From positions 16,598,443 to 16,662,442 of the forward strand of contig JACBWW010000017.1 of the NCBI GenBank assembly GCA_020086605.1: a DNA stretch of 64,000 bases, written 5' to 3'. Below, piece after piece: positions 24,201 through 39,200 of this stretch. The notes under the pieces are model-generated. The model was not told the DNA's origin, did not search any database, and worked only from the letters and a program-made list of their open reading frames with translations. Positions within the stretch are counted from its first letter, which is position 1, and the number at the start of each line of letters is the position of its first letter. Origin of the DNA: Lanius collurio (Eukaryota; Chordata; Aves; Passeriformes; Laniidae). Position numbers and translations under genes: made by a program.

Positions 24201-27200
24201 AATGAAAATCAAGCAGCTTTTATTGTAATGCTTAGTTAAAATTAAAACTTTTTTTAATAGACTCTAAAAAAAATAGTTCTTTCAATGGGATGAAAATAAT
24301 CCAAAATAAAACACTTTCTGACTGCTTATAGTCTGGTAACAGTGTTTTCTTCCAGATGCATATTTTCTACTGCATGCTTTAGCAAGCAGCCTAATTCTCT
24401 CCATACAGAGTCACAGAGGAGCTTGATGCTGTAGGCTCTGGCTGGACTCCCACAGATCCCACATGACTGTTCCCCAGTCATGAGAAGATGAGAGCCAGCC
24501 AGGACTTGTTCCCATCAGGAAAAGCTTTCTCAGAGACCAGGAGTAGGAGACAACGTCAGAGAGGATTGAGGTCTAAACTTCTACTGTACTTCAATTGGCT
24601 GCTTAAAAACTATTTATTTAATTAATTTTTTTTTTTGCATTTACTAAAGTCTGTTTATGGTTATTTATAGAACTTAGAATAGTTACCATTTACATTTCTG
24701 TATATTCCTATCCAAAAACCGCTTGTCTTGCTTGTGTATAAGTCTGCATGTTCTGTTAAAAAGTTTGATTCAACCATATCTTCTACAGAAGTCAACATAC
24801 CACCTATAGAAAAAACAATGGAAGATCATTGGCGATATCCCCAACACAGTTACAGGTTTTGAGATAGGCTAAGGTTAATAAAAAAACCTCTCCTGTTGGT
24901 AGGGAGTAAGCAAGAATTTAAGTAGAGACAACGAGGTAGTGTGCAGCTGTAGGGGAGCAGCACAGACAACGAGAGAGGTCTGAAGTGAAAGACACAAAAG
25001 CACAGTGAAGATGGACTTTTAAACACCAGGCAAAGTGCACTGTATTTTCAAGTGATTGGATGATATTTTTCATGGGAATTATGAGTGCTTAATTATTTGT
25101 TCTTCATGGCTTGATAGAATAACATCTAGCATGAAATATTATTGTGAAACAAACAAATTTGCAATTCAAACTGATGTCTTAATTTTTCTTGCAATGGTGG
25201 TACAGTAAAAGGGCCAAGAGGATCTAAAAAGATATGAAACAAAGGATTAATTTCTTTTCTTTTTCCTGGCCTCTTGAGACATGGATGAAATAGCTGATGA
25301 CTCAGCAGCAAAGGTGAAAGAGTGCCAAGGTGCTACTCCTGTCTTGGCCAGGAACAGATGTCTCCAAAGAGAGGGAGGGAGGCACTTTCCCTCCCTGGGC
25401 TCTGCAGTCTGCCAGGGAGCCTTGCTGATAGAGCAAGGGCTACCAGGCAGCACATGCAACCCCTTTCAGATCACACAGCCCGTGTTAAAAATGAGTGATG
25501 GTTATCATGATATTTACTTCATATTGTGTGGGGAGAGATATGGAGGAGAAGGAATAAGGCCAGAAACAAGTGGGATTTTTTAAAATCACATAAAATTGAA
25601 GATATTACTAAAAGGAGAAATTTTGGGAATGAAGAAACATAACAAGAGTCAAGCACAGCTGGAAAAATAAAACTAGGAAATCTGATCACCTTAAATTCAA
25701 CGTAACCAAAAAACACATAACAATAAAAATAAATGAGATATTTATTCCTTATTTTAAATATTTGTGGATTTTGCATTATTACTTTCCAAGATTTTTTAAA
25801 ATAGTCCTTTATTTGGGTAAAAATAATAATTACCTGATTGAATGCATTGAGTCACAGACTGAGCCCAGCTCATTTCATTGGCATTGAAGTTATAGCAGTG
25901 GCTTCGGAAAGGAATCCAAGATATGTGATCAAATTCAGGACATGTTCCAATATCCTGGGGGGCATCAGAAGGAAGTACATCTAAAAGAAATGAGATAATA
26001 GAGATGCTTCCATTCAGTAAGGATCGCAGTTCTTCATATATGAAATCAAGTATTAAAATCACCTTTTCTTAAGAGTACTTTGAGTATTCTTTGGCACACA
26101 GTGCAAGAATTATCAGTTTTGAAGTCAAGAGTGACAATGAGGATTGGGACTGGTCAGCCATGAGAGGATGACCCAATGTGAACCTGTGCTCTTCTGTATT
26201 ACTAACTAAATCAAACTTGCACTATCTCAAGGATATTTGAGTGTTCAAGGATTTTGGTTCTAGTTTATTTTGTTATAACCAACAAATTTATATAAATAAA
26301 AGAAGCATTAAAAAGCAGAAAAAGGCCCCCTAGAAAACTCTCAAACTCTCAAGAAGTTCAAATAAGTTTTATTTTAAATGAAATATCATATAAACCCTTG
26401 TTTACTGCAGAAATCTCCCATTTAATATTTTCCTCAAGATAACAATCTTTGCAGAAAATTTCTGAACATCCTTATAGCTGACAAAGCATGGAATAATCTG
26501 AGGCTCATTGAATATTTATGTAGTAACCTCTCATTTTCCTACAAGCAATGACATTATGGAAAGAAAAAGCAACATTGTCAATTAGTACAAGTGTTTTTAA
26601 AACAGAAGTTGCAAATTAATAGCTGTGAAATTCAGAGTATGGCCTAGAAAAGAAATTAAAATCAAACAACCAACCAAAAAAACACAAAACCCCAACCCCA
26701 TGAAACCCCCAAACCAAACCAAACCAAAACCAACCAAACAAAAAAACCCCTCAATCCCCCAAATAAACTCTGTATTTTCATTAAGTGTATGTCACTAGAG
26801 CTAACAGATGTTACTCTAACACAAACAAGAAAGAAAAAAGCTTGTTCCCATCTTGAGGTTTGCCTGTAACTTTTACTGTGTAGCATTCCTCAGTGCTACC
26901 CACAGAAACCCTATGAAGAATTAATTTTGGGGGGGGCAATAACAGACTCTTTTTTATAAGATACAGCTCTTTCTCCTTTGTCTACATTTTGGGATCTAAT
27001 AGTACCAAAGTAACAACCAGTGTAGGAATGATGTGTATATGTCGAAGAAATAAAATCTGTTTTATGCTTGGTGGACTTTATTGATTACACACCTTCCCAT
27101 AAAACCCCTGTCAGCAGAACCAGTTTTACATGCTAGACTCAATGTGAAATGCCCTATGCTCCCACAATCTCTGTGATCTGTCTGCCTGCTCCCATGGCAG

Positions 27201-30200
27201 CTATCACTCCAGCCCAGTAAAATGGAAGGATCTTGGCTGGTGAATGTCAACTCCATCAAAGTAAAACATTTTAATGGAAATAAATGTATTGACGTTACAT
27301 ACTCAGACTTATTCCTCAATATATACTTTAAAATTTGCAATTCAGTCAAAGCACATAAAGCAAGGTTTCTGCCATAAAACCAAAAGTCATCACCATTGCT
27401 TACCCTCAGATTCTTTGCAGACAGGAAGATGTTTTTCATTACAAGGTGCTGTTTTCCACCTTCCAGAGAGTGCTAGATAGACACAGGCTCTTTTCTGGTT
27501 TGGTTCTCCATAGTCCCACTTGGAAAAACTTATTTTCCTTTTATCGGTCCATCTATAATATCCATAATTCTAAAATTGAAACAGCTATTTAACATAACTC
27601 TTCTGCACTCTCATTTTCTGCTTCAGATAAACGCAGTTAAAATGTGCAGAAGCACATTTTCAAAGTGATACAGGCAGCTCAGTTTGTACTGTGCTAGTAC
27701 TGTTAAAATGCTGGTTGAATCAGAACTCAGCAACATAAAAACAAGACACAACAGTATGGCTCCCATGCTGGAACAGCCCATGGAGGTGTTTAGAGGGCTA
27801 AAAATTGCTCCCTGGGGACTCAGTCCCATGTCAAGCAACACTGTGAGGTGGAATCACCATCCCAGAGGAGTGAGATCTCCATGAAGAGCAGCAAGACCAT
27901 AGGAACATGAAACCTGAAGAAAGCTCAGGTGGAAATGGATAGAGTTGGCAACCAAACAAGGACTCTAAGCTCCAGCAGTTTTGAGGAGAAATATTCAGGA
28001 GTAAACTGCAGCTATCACTATGAGAAACCTGATAAAATTATTACTTGGTAAGAAGAGAAATATGCTGACCAGGACTTCTTGAGTTTAGTCTTCCCTCCAT
28101 CCTTTTTTTCTTTTCCAGGAAGAATCAGAAGAATTACAAGGAAAAGCACACAGACACAGACAATATATTACTGCCAGTAAGATGTGGTCCCACTCCAGTG
28201 TATAGCTATGTAAAGAGAGATGCCCAGTACACAAAGTCGTACTGAGCTTGGCATCATCAGGGCAAGGTCAGTCACTGCCTGGGGAACAGGAGGAACCACA
28301 AAGCTTCACTCTTCAAGGTCAAGGATGCCTCGTTTATGAGTACCAGGGGAATGTCTGGTGATTCAAATTTGGACAAAATGGAATTTTAGCTGCTTTCTAT
28401 ATCATACTTCCATGACTGTAAAAACAACCAGCTTTGGTTTCAAGTGGACTTCCACTATTATTTTGGTTTGGGCAGAGATACCTTGTGGACTTGTGCAAGG
28501 GGAAGGATTTATTTTAAGGTTGGTGACTACCCATCTCTTATGTGAGCATTTTGTCTGATGGGGGGACACACTGTTAGAATAGTGGAAATACGTATTGTTC
28601 AGCAACAAGTTCATTGTTTCAGACTATGTAGCTTTCTGAGGGGCTTTATCAGAGTGTTCCTTCATCATGTGACTGTAAATGCTATTTTTACACAGTATTT
28701 ATTACAAGTATCCCTAAGTATACTGAATTTCAGATATGTTTTGTTATGTTATATGTCAGCGTGGAATCACAATTAGTAAAAACAATGAATGGTTAAGATT
28801 ATTACAGACGAAAAAGCTTTTTATTATCAAGATGGTTTAGTCAGATCAAAGAACAATGCAATAGAAACATGATATTTAAGTGCATTTAGCAACTGCATAT
28901 TGACTAGGGATGCTGAAGCTCAATTTGTCACTCAGTCACAGAGCTAATAAGACTGATTCTCACTCAAGTGTTCCCTTACAAAATGGTGGACCTGGATTTC
29001 ACTACTTCTGGTGAAGTATAGCTTTTACTGATTTTAATCTTTGGGACATAGCAGGTGTAACAAAGAGTGTATTTTCAAAGGTGTGTGGTTTGGCCTATGA
29101 ACCCTTCTGAACCAAAATGTAATGGAAAAGCTACAGCTGCCAATGATCATGAGGCACTAGCCCTACTGACCATCTTGGATCCTCTGAGTAGGGGTCACCT
29201 TTCCTAAAAATGGCCATCTGAAAGTTTACCAGGTATTTTTACCTAGGTGTCCAAGATTCACACAGAACTAGTAAACAGAGTCCAGCACTGCCAAAGGTGC
29301 TCATCCTTCTCCATTGCCAAAAATGGATTTTAATGAATTAAGATAGATGAAGTCAAAAGATGTGAGACTGTCCACCAGTCCTAAGTTTCTAAATCTGTTC
29401 ATGCTAAAATTCTCCTGCTAATAATAACATTTAACTTTACGAAATATTAATTTATTAATCTTACCATATTGCTGTTGAGCCCAATCCATAAGGGTTCTCC
29501 ATACTGCACTGCCTGCAGCAGCAAGAATATATTACTGTAATAATCAAAAATGCTGGCAAGCTCTGAAGATTTGTCCTTGCATGCTTTTCTTGCTTCTTCC
29601 CAATCCATTTTAGAAGGAATTATTAAATAGCTGCTGTTACCATAATGGACAAAATCAGAATCTGGACCACTTGTGGGATCAAACAGTTCTGGGTCTGTAG
29701 GAAGGAGGTACAAAATTGAGAGGAAGAAAAGAAAAAAAGAAAAATTACTAGGTACTGGGTAGCAGTATTGCTTTTGGTAACAAGATGAATATAGTGTGGC
29801 AGCACAAGCATCAAGGAACAGCATTTCTTATGTAAAACCAAAGAGATTTATTTCGATGGCAATTTTGAATTATTTTAACTATGGTGTAAAAACACTTACA
29901 GGGATTAGAGAGAGGCAGAGAATGAGCTGTGTGTACCTATAGACATACACTGGACAGATGAAATGATGTGAATACTGGTTCCACTGTGATCCTCCCCCTG
30001 AGCTCTCCATGTCCCCCCACCTCAGTGCAGGCGAAGTTATTCCCAGGCATGAGCACAGGACTATCTCCATACCACTTCAGTCTCAAAATAATTTGTATAT
30101 AAGCAAAGTTTGTGGCCCTGCTGCTACATCTTTCCCTTGTAGGATGAAGTGAAAAAGGAAACTGTCTTTGTACCTTAAATTACATATGCAGAAGTAGAAG

Positions 30201-33200
30201 GCAAAGGCCTAGAATTAGTGATGGGGATAGAAGAAAATAGATAAACTGGCTTTGTGTTCATGAGGATGCCCTGGCAATTGTTTTTGCTAGTGCCACCCTC
30301 ATGCAGCTTCCTGCCCTTGCAGGGCACAGAGCTGTGAATCATCTGACCCATCTTCCTCTATTTTAACTCTCTGCTCAGCACTTCCCTGTTTTCATTCCTG
30401 CAGACTCTGCAGTGTAGCTCTGCTCCGGATGTGTCTCCCACCCTAAGACTTCATGAAGAAAACTGGAACTTTTTCCCTTCTGAGTATTGCTGTTCTTGTG
30501 TTATGAAGGCCTTTCTAGAGACTGAAGAGCAAACTAATCAGTTTAATTGGCCTTGGTTAACCCTCAGTTGGAGGTCACTGAGGGATTTCTCTTTTTGTTC
30601 TGTATTTGCAAAATAACTGAATTCAGGCACCTAGATTTATGACAGTTGGGTAAAGCACAGATGACTAAACTTTTCTGTTAATAGAGAAAACAGGCATTTT
30701 GAAGGCATAGCCCTTCTAGCAACCTGGTTTGGGCACTTTTCTTATGATGAAGCTAGGGAATCCTGTCTTCAAAGTGTCTACATGCCATGTGCAAGCATCT
30801 GATTTAAGTGTGGATTTCTGCAGGGTAGATTATGTTGGCTTCTCTGAGTGGTTGTGAGTGTGCTGCTGGGGAGAAGTCGTAAATAAAAATATTTTCTATA
30901 TTCCCTTATCCCAGAGTGCCTTTTTGTGTGGAATTCCTGAGCCAGGAAAGTAGCCCTGCTCTCTCACCCTGCCTGCTACAGCCACAGCTGTGCACTTACA
31001 GCTGAGGACTTAAATGGTTGGATTGTTCAGTAAATGTTCTGCAGCAAAAAAAAAAGTGAAAAATAAAACTTACCACTGTCCATCTGGCAAATATAGCTTT
31101 TTTTATGCTGGCAGTCGGTATTTTCCCATAATCCTGCATTATCTACAGATCTTTTTGTCATTGCAATACAATCAGTCTAAGGAAAAAATAAAAAATAAAA
31201 TTGTTGCTGATAAAGTGCAAAATTCCAAGCAAAATAATAGCAACAGGTATGAGGACAAAAACTTAATAGCTTTCTTTTCTAAATTTCTGGCTCTTGTTTT
31301 CATGTATTGCTTGTTGGAAATTAAATGCATTATATTATGTATTTTAAGCAAATGTACTTTCATTGGCAGATTGCTGCAAGAACTTCTGTCAGTCTATTAA
31401 AATTCCTTGGAATGTATTGAAGTTATTTTTATTATGTTGTTAATGGTAATCTGTACTGAATTTGCTGAAGTTTCATTTGGATTCTCATTGTGGGAGGAAA
31501 AACAATAAACCAGAATAAAAATCACAACTAGTAACACTAAATATTTTCAGTAAAATATAATAATTATAAAAATTAATTAATTAATTTTTAATTAAGTAAT
31601 TAGTTCTAGCAGTAAAGATAGTAAAGATAGTAAAGCATTCCTTTTCTGAAGTTCTAGACTTTGACAAAGGAATGAGATTAAGCCTAGACACTAAATGGGT
31701 CTATTAATTCCTGAGTACAGCTTTAAAAATTTGATCTTTGAAATATTCAGTTGCCTTCTGCTTTAAGCTATTGAAAATAAGATCTTATCTGAGACAGAAG
31801 TTAGGCTGGATACTCAAACCGTGAGTATGTTATTTATGGCGTGCATTTTCTGATTTATTTCTCTTTACCTGTATTGTAATATACTTCCAGTCAACCCTCG
31901 TGAATTCATCTCTGAATGGGAATCCTCGTGCCCACATTGAATAGTCAAAAACGCTTCCATCCGTCCATAGATATGTACCCTCACTGTTGATATCATTCAG
32001 CCCAATCCATGTTCCACTGGCAACATCATTTAGATGGAAGGTGAGGAAGGCTGATAAAAAATAGATTAAAAAAAAAATACCTGAGGAGTTTCGTCTCTTC
32101 GAGTTCCATGTAAATCAAATTACAAATAAAACAACCAGTCATCTTCTAAATATATTGGAAATACCAACTTCAGTATTGTTAGGCTATGAGCAAATGGTAA
32201 AAGAGAAAAATTACAATGGGTAATCAAACTGAAGCAGTTTGATTTCAGGGAAAAAAAAGAGGGGAAAAAGGAAAACATTTTGATTAAAATTATTTAGGCT
32301 GCATGGAAATGTTATAGAAATCAGGGCAAAAAGTAACTTCAAAAGTATTGTCTTTCCCAAGGTAGCATCACCTGCAGATATGTAATTTCTGGTGGATGTT
32401 TGTTTAATGCCTACCTTGAATATCTGTGAGGATTTCATGACTATAAACTATTACGATTTACCCCGTCTTCCAAGGTCATGGGGGACAGATTATTCTGTTC
32501 CTTCCACATAAGATGTTTGCCAAGACCTGAGAAGTGTCATAGTATCTCACTCCAGCCTTCCCTCTGGATCAAACATCTCCTGGTCTTCCCTCATAGATTA
32601 TGCTCTTTAGATCTGGAGGTCAGTTCACCCTCATCGTTAGATGGTGACGTGTGGCTTCATACCTAGTGCTGTAAGGCTCAGATGTCATACCTTGCACTTG
32701 ATCACCGTGTATAGAGGCCAAATTTCCCCCTAATTCTCTACAAACGCTTCTTGCTGAGTGCCAAGTTAATTTCTCATCTTCTCTGGATCCAAATATTTTG
32801 TAACACTGTGGAGAGAATAAAGGATTAGACAGACTTTCAGGTGGCAAAGAATATTGAAACCATTGATGTGGATTAATTCTGTGTTAGTCCCTGCATGCAA
32901 AGAGCTGCAGATGAGGGATCTGATGAAACACAAATACTGTCAGCTCGAAAGAAGGAGACCCAGCCAACCCCAGAGAGACGTGCACAGTACTGACAAACCT
33001 GTGGGGTCCCTGCTTGGGAAGAGCCGACAACGGTCAAAAGCTTTTGAGGAATTAAATTACTGAAAAGTAGAATTTTTGAGGGACTGAAACTATCTCCTGA
33101 TTAGGAACCTAATTTGAAGCAGATAATAATCTCTCAGGTCAAGTTTTTTCAATTAAATACCCCTGATGGAGTGTTAGAACTTGAGCTCATATGAGAACTC

Positions 33201-36200
33201 ATATGAGTGGAACAGCATCAGGAACAAGTGCTCTTCTGTATGGAGGTTTTTCCTGAATACCAGTGTGAAATAATTTTTGTGTGGTTGTTTATCTTCTGTG
33301 GGACAGAAGACATGGCTCCTCCCCCTTCATGCCCTTTGAATGCATAAAAACTTTTCCTATTGATTGCATTGTGGAATTGATTTCTGGTTTTCCTCTGTTA
33401 GTCTGTTAGTTGGGGTTTTTTAAAAGTTCGTATGTCCAGGTTTTTTTGCTTAACTTAGCAGAAAGCAATGCTTGCTTGTCTTTTATATTTGATTTGACAT
33501 CTATTGCTGTTCATGTTATTCAGCTTAGGATGAGTTGCTGTGATAGCTGATTACTTGTGAAAAGTGTGACCTTTTGTTTTTTCATCTGTGTTACTCAGAG
33601 AAACAGGGTTACACTTACAGATAAGGATAATATATCAGGATTTCCATGCAGTAAGTATGCCTAAAACAAGCAGGAATATCTAGAAAATGGAAAAGTAACT
33701 ATGGCTGAAGGCACACAGCCATTTACAAAAATTATAACTTCAAACATAAAAATCACCTTGTTTTGAGATTTAGTTACAAATTTGCCAACCTGAAAATTCA
33801 CTGCACTGCTAAATAGGATACCACTTAGTAAACTGGTGTGTAGAAGTATTATTTAATGAGATAAAAAGGGTAGTTGTTTTCTTCACCTATAGCAAATCTG
33901 CTAAATATGGCTGAGATTTATTACTGCACCTTATTGTTAAACAAAAGCCAGGTTTCAGGACATCCTCCCAGAGGTGGAAGTACAGTAGGAGCAAATCCCA
34001 AGTAAGTTGAATTGTGCCTTTCACAGATAAAGGCATTTTTCACACCACAACTTACGTCTTTCCAAAAGCCTGTAAAGAAGTGGAATATATATAATCATTG
34101 ATCACACTACAGAATACAGAAAAACTCTTGCACAACCATAAAGCAGTCATGTCCAGATGGCTTTCATAAAGCACAAATGAAACACATTTACCCAGATACA
34201 CTCCTCCTTTCTTTGCAATATGTTTCTTTCCTAAAAGTGATGGCATTGTTTCAAACTCGAGCATGTTACAAAAAAAATGACAGTATTGTTGAACTACCTC
34301 TTTGTGGGGTAGCCTCAAATTTAAGTCTGTAACAAACATTTTGCATTTTGATGCTAATTTTTACACAAATATTCCTTGTTGCTATTTTACTCACCAAAAT
34401 CATCTGACATTATCACACAGTTTTCATCATTATTTGCAAAATTGGGTTCATTTGGAGCCCAGGCAACATAATTCACTGGGGTGTCATCCAGCCATCTGGA
34501 AGAAATAAGGGGACAGTGGCTGCCAGAAAGACATCTCAGCAATCAGCCAGTCACAAGGTCTGTTTGGGCAGAGGGCTACACAAGGTATGAGCAGTGACCA
34601 GAGGGCAAAGGCTCTACATATCCTGGAGAGAGCACAGCCACAGCATTCCTGTTGCTTCTCATCTGTTTAGTACTACCATATTCCAGGCAGTGCATGGACA
34701 TCCTTTAAATCCCAGAAAGACATCCTCCTGAAAGCCTTCTATAAACAGATTGTTAAAACAAGTTTCCTGACAGAAATTTCAGAAAGCTGTTGGGTGAGAC
34801 ACTGCTTATGTTTCTTGCTTCCAGCTGACAAAACTTGAACCACTTGGGATTAATTTGATTTAACACTTACATATACATTTTATCAAAAGCTCCTGGGCTT
34901 TTTCTGTAGCCATTGAAGAACTGGCCAGAGTAAATCTCACCCTTCGGTTGATGTCAAAAGTGGATCAGGTAAGTATTATCCTAAAATTAGCTGCTTCCCC
35001 TCACTATCTATGCAGGGTTCCAGTTCTCAGTGTGAGACATAAAGCGAGCTGCATCTTAGCTGTGAATTTTTATTGGGTTTTCTCTCCCAAATTTGGAAGT
35101 AAAATGCATTTCTCTGCTTAAATATAGAAGAACGTAACACTTCTGATCTGAGACATCTCCTGAAAACTATCCTGAAGTCAGTTGCACAAGTTTCATTTAA
35201 CTTGTAAAATGCAAGCACACAGAAGTGGTCCCTAAGAGTGAGATGAAATTACCATCATTTTTTGTCCATTAAGTTTTCCTTTACTCACCTGAATCTCTGA
35301 TCAAAGCTGACAACTAAGCCAATGAAATATGATTTTCCTCTGTGTTTTGTGTACATCTAAAATAAAAGTAATTAATAGTTAAACAATAAACTGTTCTCAA
35401 TGTCAAGCAAAAATCTGAAAGCCAGTTAACCATGCCTGTGATTTTTTTCCCCTTTTTCTTTAGAATTTGAGCCTCATGTAAGAATACTAATGGTTCAGAC
35501 TCAGGTTTCAAGCAAGCAACAGGGATATGTGGAACATCCTGGAGTGAAGAACCCTCTGGACAGAAAAGCAATTGAACACTGCATATATTAGAAGAGATAA
35601 GCAAACCAGACCCGAACTACCCTTCACTACACCTTTAATATTTGCATGCCATTTTCCTTTACTTATTAAACACAATACTAATTTTTTTACAGGTCCTGAA
35701 CAAATCTGTTACTCTGTAAATAGATGATGTAAGACAACAGCTCAGGACTCCAGCCTTGCTAAATATTTAGTATGTACCCTTTATTTTATCATCTGCTCTG
35801 CTTCAAAATTCAACTGTAATTAATAGGCTTTCTGCTTACATATTGCCATAGAAATCGTCTTTTGCTTTCTTTCTCAATGACAACAAGATCTGCAAAGTTC
35901 TTCTGACAAATTCTCCGTGCTTTTTCCATATGGACACGTTCTTTGCTGAAATAGTACTGCTTATTTTCATATATAATCCATCCATCACTGGTGAGTTGAT
36001 AGTCTGAAAGATAAAGAATCATATATAATATTTTCCTATCTGGTCTGTACAAAGTCTGAAAACTCTACAGTAATCTTTGTGAAAGAGGAAGGAAACCTAC
36101 CAAGCCTGTAGTTTGCTTCAGGCTTTACCAGTGTACCTGTAAAATAAAAGATTGTCATAAGCAACATCCTAAATAAAATAAAAAGAATCAGATGGATTTG

Positions 36201-39200
36201 CTTTATGTAGTTTTATATGCTTTGTAAAGTAGAGTGAAAAAACCAAACCCACCAAGCAAACTACAAATTAGCTAATGCATTTTCAAGAATTTAGTGCACA
36301 TACTGCCATATTAAATTATGTGTATAATTTACAAACATTTAGCTAGAGAAAAATATCTACTTTACAGTAAGGTATCTCCAAAAGCACTGTATCAAAAAAT
36401 CCAGGATTCACAGTAAACTTGTAGTAGTTTAAACAAATATTAAGATGAAAGTTTATTTTAGTATTTTCACTTGACATGCTATGATTAAATTTTTTTATAT
36501 TCTTGCGACTAGAGCCAAACCAATATAGCAAATTCTAAATCTTACCTGCATAGTAATAGATTACCCACAAGTGCTGAAAACTTAATGCTGGTTTATTTTT
36601 AATATCAGGTGTAATATCAGTGTCTTAATGAATTTTTGCTTTACTGATGACTTGGTGTCTACTAGGACAGTCTGTTTTTAAGAGTCATGGAGAGCCAATA
36701 GATATCGAACCCAAGTTTCTGATTACAGGTTGGATCAGGAGGAAGCAAATTAGCTGTTGCTAATCCCAGAGTCAGCTATAGCCTCTCAGAGGATGTTCTG
36801 CTTTCATATGAATGCCTATTATTTTGCACTTCTGGACTACTAATTCTCTTAACCTGCTGCATTTCTGCTGTGATTTGATGGAGAGAAACACAGTGTTATA
36901 GAAATGACAGAAATTGTTTGATGAGAAATAAGCAAAAAAAAAAGAAAAATCAAGTAAAATTATTTTGGGATCTTTTAAACACTTTCTTCTTAAGTATTGA
37001 GAGAACAACAGAACCAAAATAATTTCATTATCTTCATCATTAATTTGTATACTTCTGCTGGTTTTGATTTTGTTGTTTAATGCTAACATAACTGTAACAT
37101 CCATTGTTTTCAAACAGCTGGAATATCTTTTGTAAATGTTTGTCTTAGGTGAACTTGAGGGATTTCACATCTGAGCACATCTCTCATATTGATTGTCACA
37201 TAATCTAGATTCACAACTACAAGATCAATTTCTTGAATTTTTCTTGCTTTTGAAAGGCTTTCTAGGATCAAGATAAGCTGATCAGAGTCTTCGTGTTGTG
37301 GTTTCCGAACTTCTGAGTAGTCTCACCAAGAGCAGAGAGCCACATCTGTACAGAGTAGCATGCTCAGTGTGCCAGAAAGGGCTGCACAGGATGTGCTGCT
37401 TCAAACTGGTATGCAGAAATCAGGGCTTGGATGGTGTGTTTGTGTGAGTAATCTACCAAAAGGGAACAGTGAGTCTTCCTTTCTGGTTAAGCAATTTTTC
37501 AATGTTACCATGGTGCCTCATTCACCCTTCAAGGCTTTTGTTGGCAGAGTCATCAAATATTAGGTACACTCAGTGTTTTTATATAACTGCTTATCCCTTC
37601 CCCTCCCTATTGTGCACCCTAGAGTTCCTGGTGTGCATCCAACTTTCTTCTTATTCAAGAAGGTTTTAAAACTCTTCTTCATGGAGATGCATACAAACAG
37701 GTTTACAACCAGGAAGAAGGGATGTAGAAGCAGGACTGAGTATGCAAAACAAGTTCTTTCACTATCAGCTCTCACTTGAGCTCTTCAGCCCATGCAGACC
37801 CCATTTCCATCTCCTGCTGGTGGGCACCCCGACATCTGTCAGGTCCACTTTGTGGGCCTGGCACCAGGTGTGGGAGTCTTGGCATTGGGACCCTGCTTCC
37901 CTAGCAAAGCTGGTGGATGCCGGAGTTCATCAAGGTTACACCAGCCTCCACTTTTGATTAAATTAGGTTTTCAGAGTTGCTGGTTCCTATAGCAACTGAT
38001 CCCTCTCTTGGTTCCCATTATTTGTCTCACAGTGGGAAGCCAAGCTTTTTCCCTTTTGTAGGAAGAACTCTCTTGTCCTACATCTATGGCTACCCTGGGT
38101 AAGCCTGAAGCAGACAGAAATAGAGGGAAGAGATTAAAGGAGAGGGGATAAGTACCTCTGCTTTGTAAATTTATTCAACCCATGGCAGAAAGAGATAAAA
38201 CTAGAGATGAAGTAATAGGGACACTCTAATATCCTGCATCCAAGGACAAGAGAAATATCTCAATTTGTTCCTCTTGGTTTATGTATTGCCTTCACTGCAA
38301 CTGGTTTTAAAATGAACAATTCCCAGTATCTTTCTTCCGTTCAATTTGTTTAAATTAATAAAATTTGCTTTTTAAACTTGGGTTTATTGCTCCAATTAAG
38401 TGGGGAAGTAATAATACCTTTTTTTGTTTCACAAATCCAATTAAGTAAGTGTTCACAGCGCAAGTCGTTCCAGCGCATTTGGGGTGATCTATTAAACATT
38501 ACACAATGTTCAAGCTCGTCATGGTTGTTGGGTTCATTCTCATCCCAGTTCTCATAAATTACCTGTGTTGGAAATACATATCAATTACTGAGTGATTCAA
38601 GCTGAATAGAAGTAATTGAGATTGCCATGGTGACACAACTTCAGTATCTCATTGTCTCAAGTACCTTTTTTACCGGATCAGTAGGAGTTAAAACAGACAT
38701 GAGAGGGCTGTGAAAGTCATGCTGGTCAGGTTACTTTCCCCACAACTCCCTGAAGAGGGTGCAGAGACTACATGGTATAGAAAACCTTGTGTTTGATGAA
38801 AGAAAAACTGATGGGCAGAGGGAGTCACATTTATCTTGTTTTGTGAAAATTGTTAGCTGGGCTTCCCTGAACTGCCATTGTCTTAGGGTGACTTGATGTT
38901 GCATTCTCTATCATGGCTCTATGCCCAAAAATTAGTTTTGTGCCTTTCCATGCTTTTAAATTTAGCATGAGTGGAGAGAGAAGGAAAAAAAAATAAACCT
39001 TCAAGGACATAGACAGAGATAACACTGGCTCTCTGCTTTTTTTTTTTTTTCCCTGGCCTGGGCATTGGGCTGCTGTGGGAGAGGAACGGGGTAGCACTCT
39101 GGTTTTTCAGCAAGGTCTCGGAATTTTTTCCCTCCAGAGAGCTGGATTTTGTTTCCCTGGGATTTTGGATTTTTCCTTTTCTGCTCCTTGGACTGTTTCA

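Noticed and set aside
31560..31600. AT-rich near-palindrome (TTAATTAATTAATT)
   Set aside because: Simple AT-rich intron sequence; no sign of function.
37290..38110. Segment starting TGTTGTGGTTTCC, which resembles an LTR start
   Set aside because: No matching CA end or target duplication found, and no further LTR-like signals.
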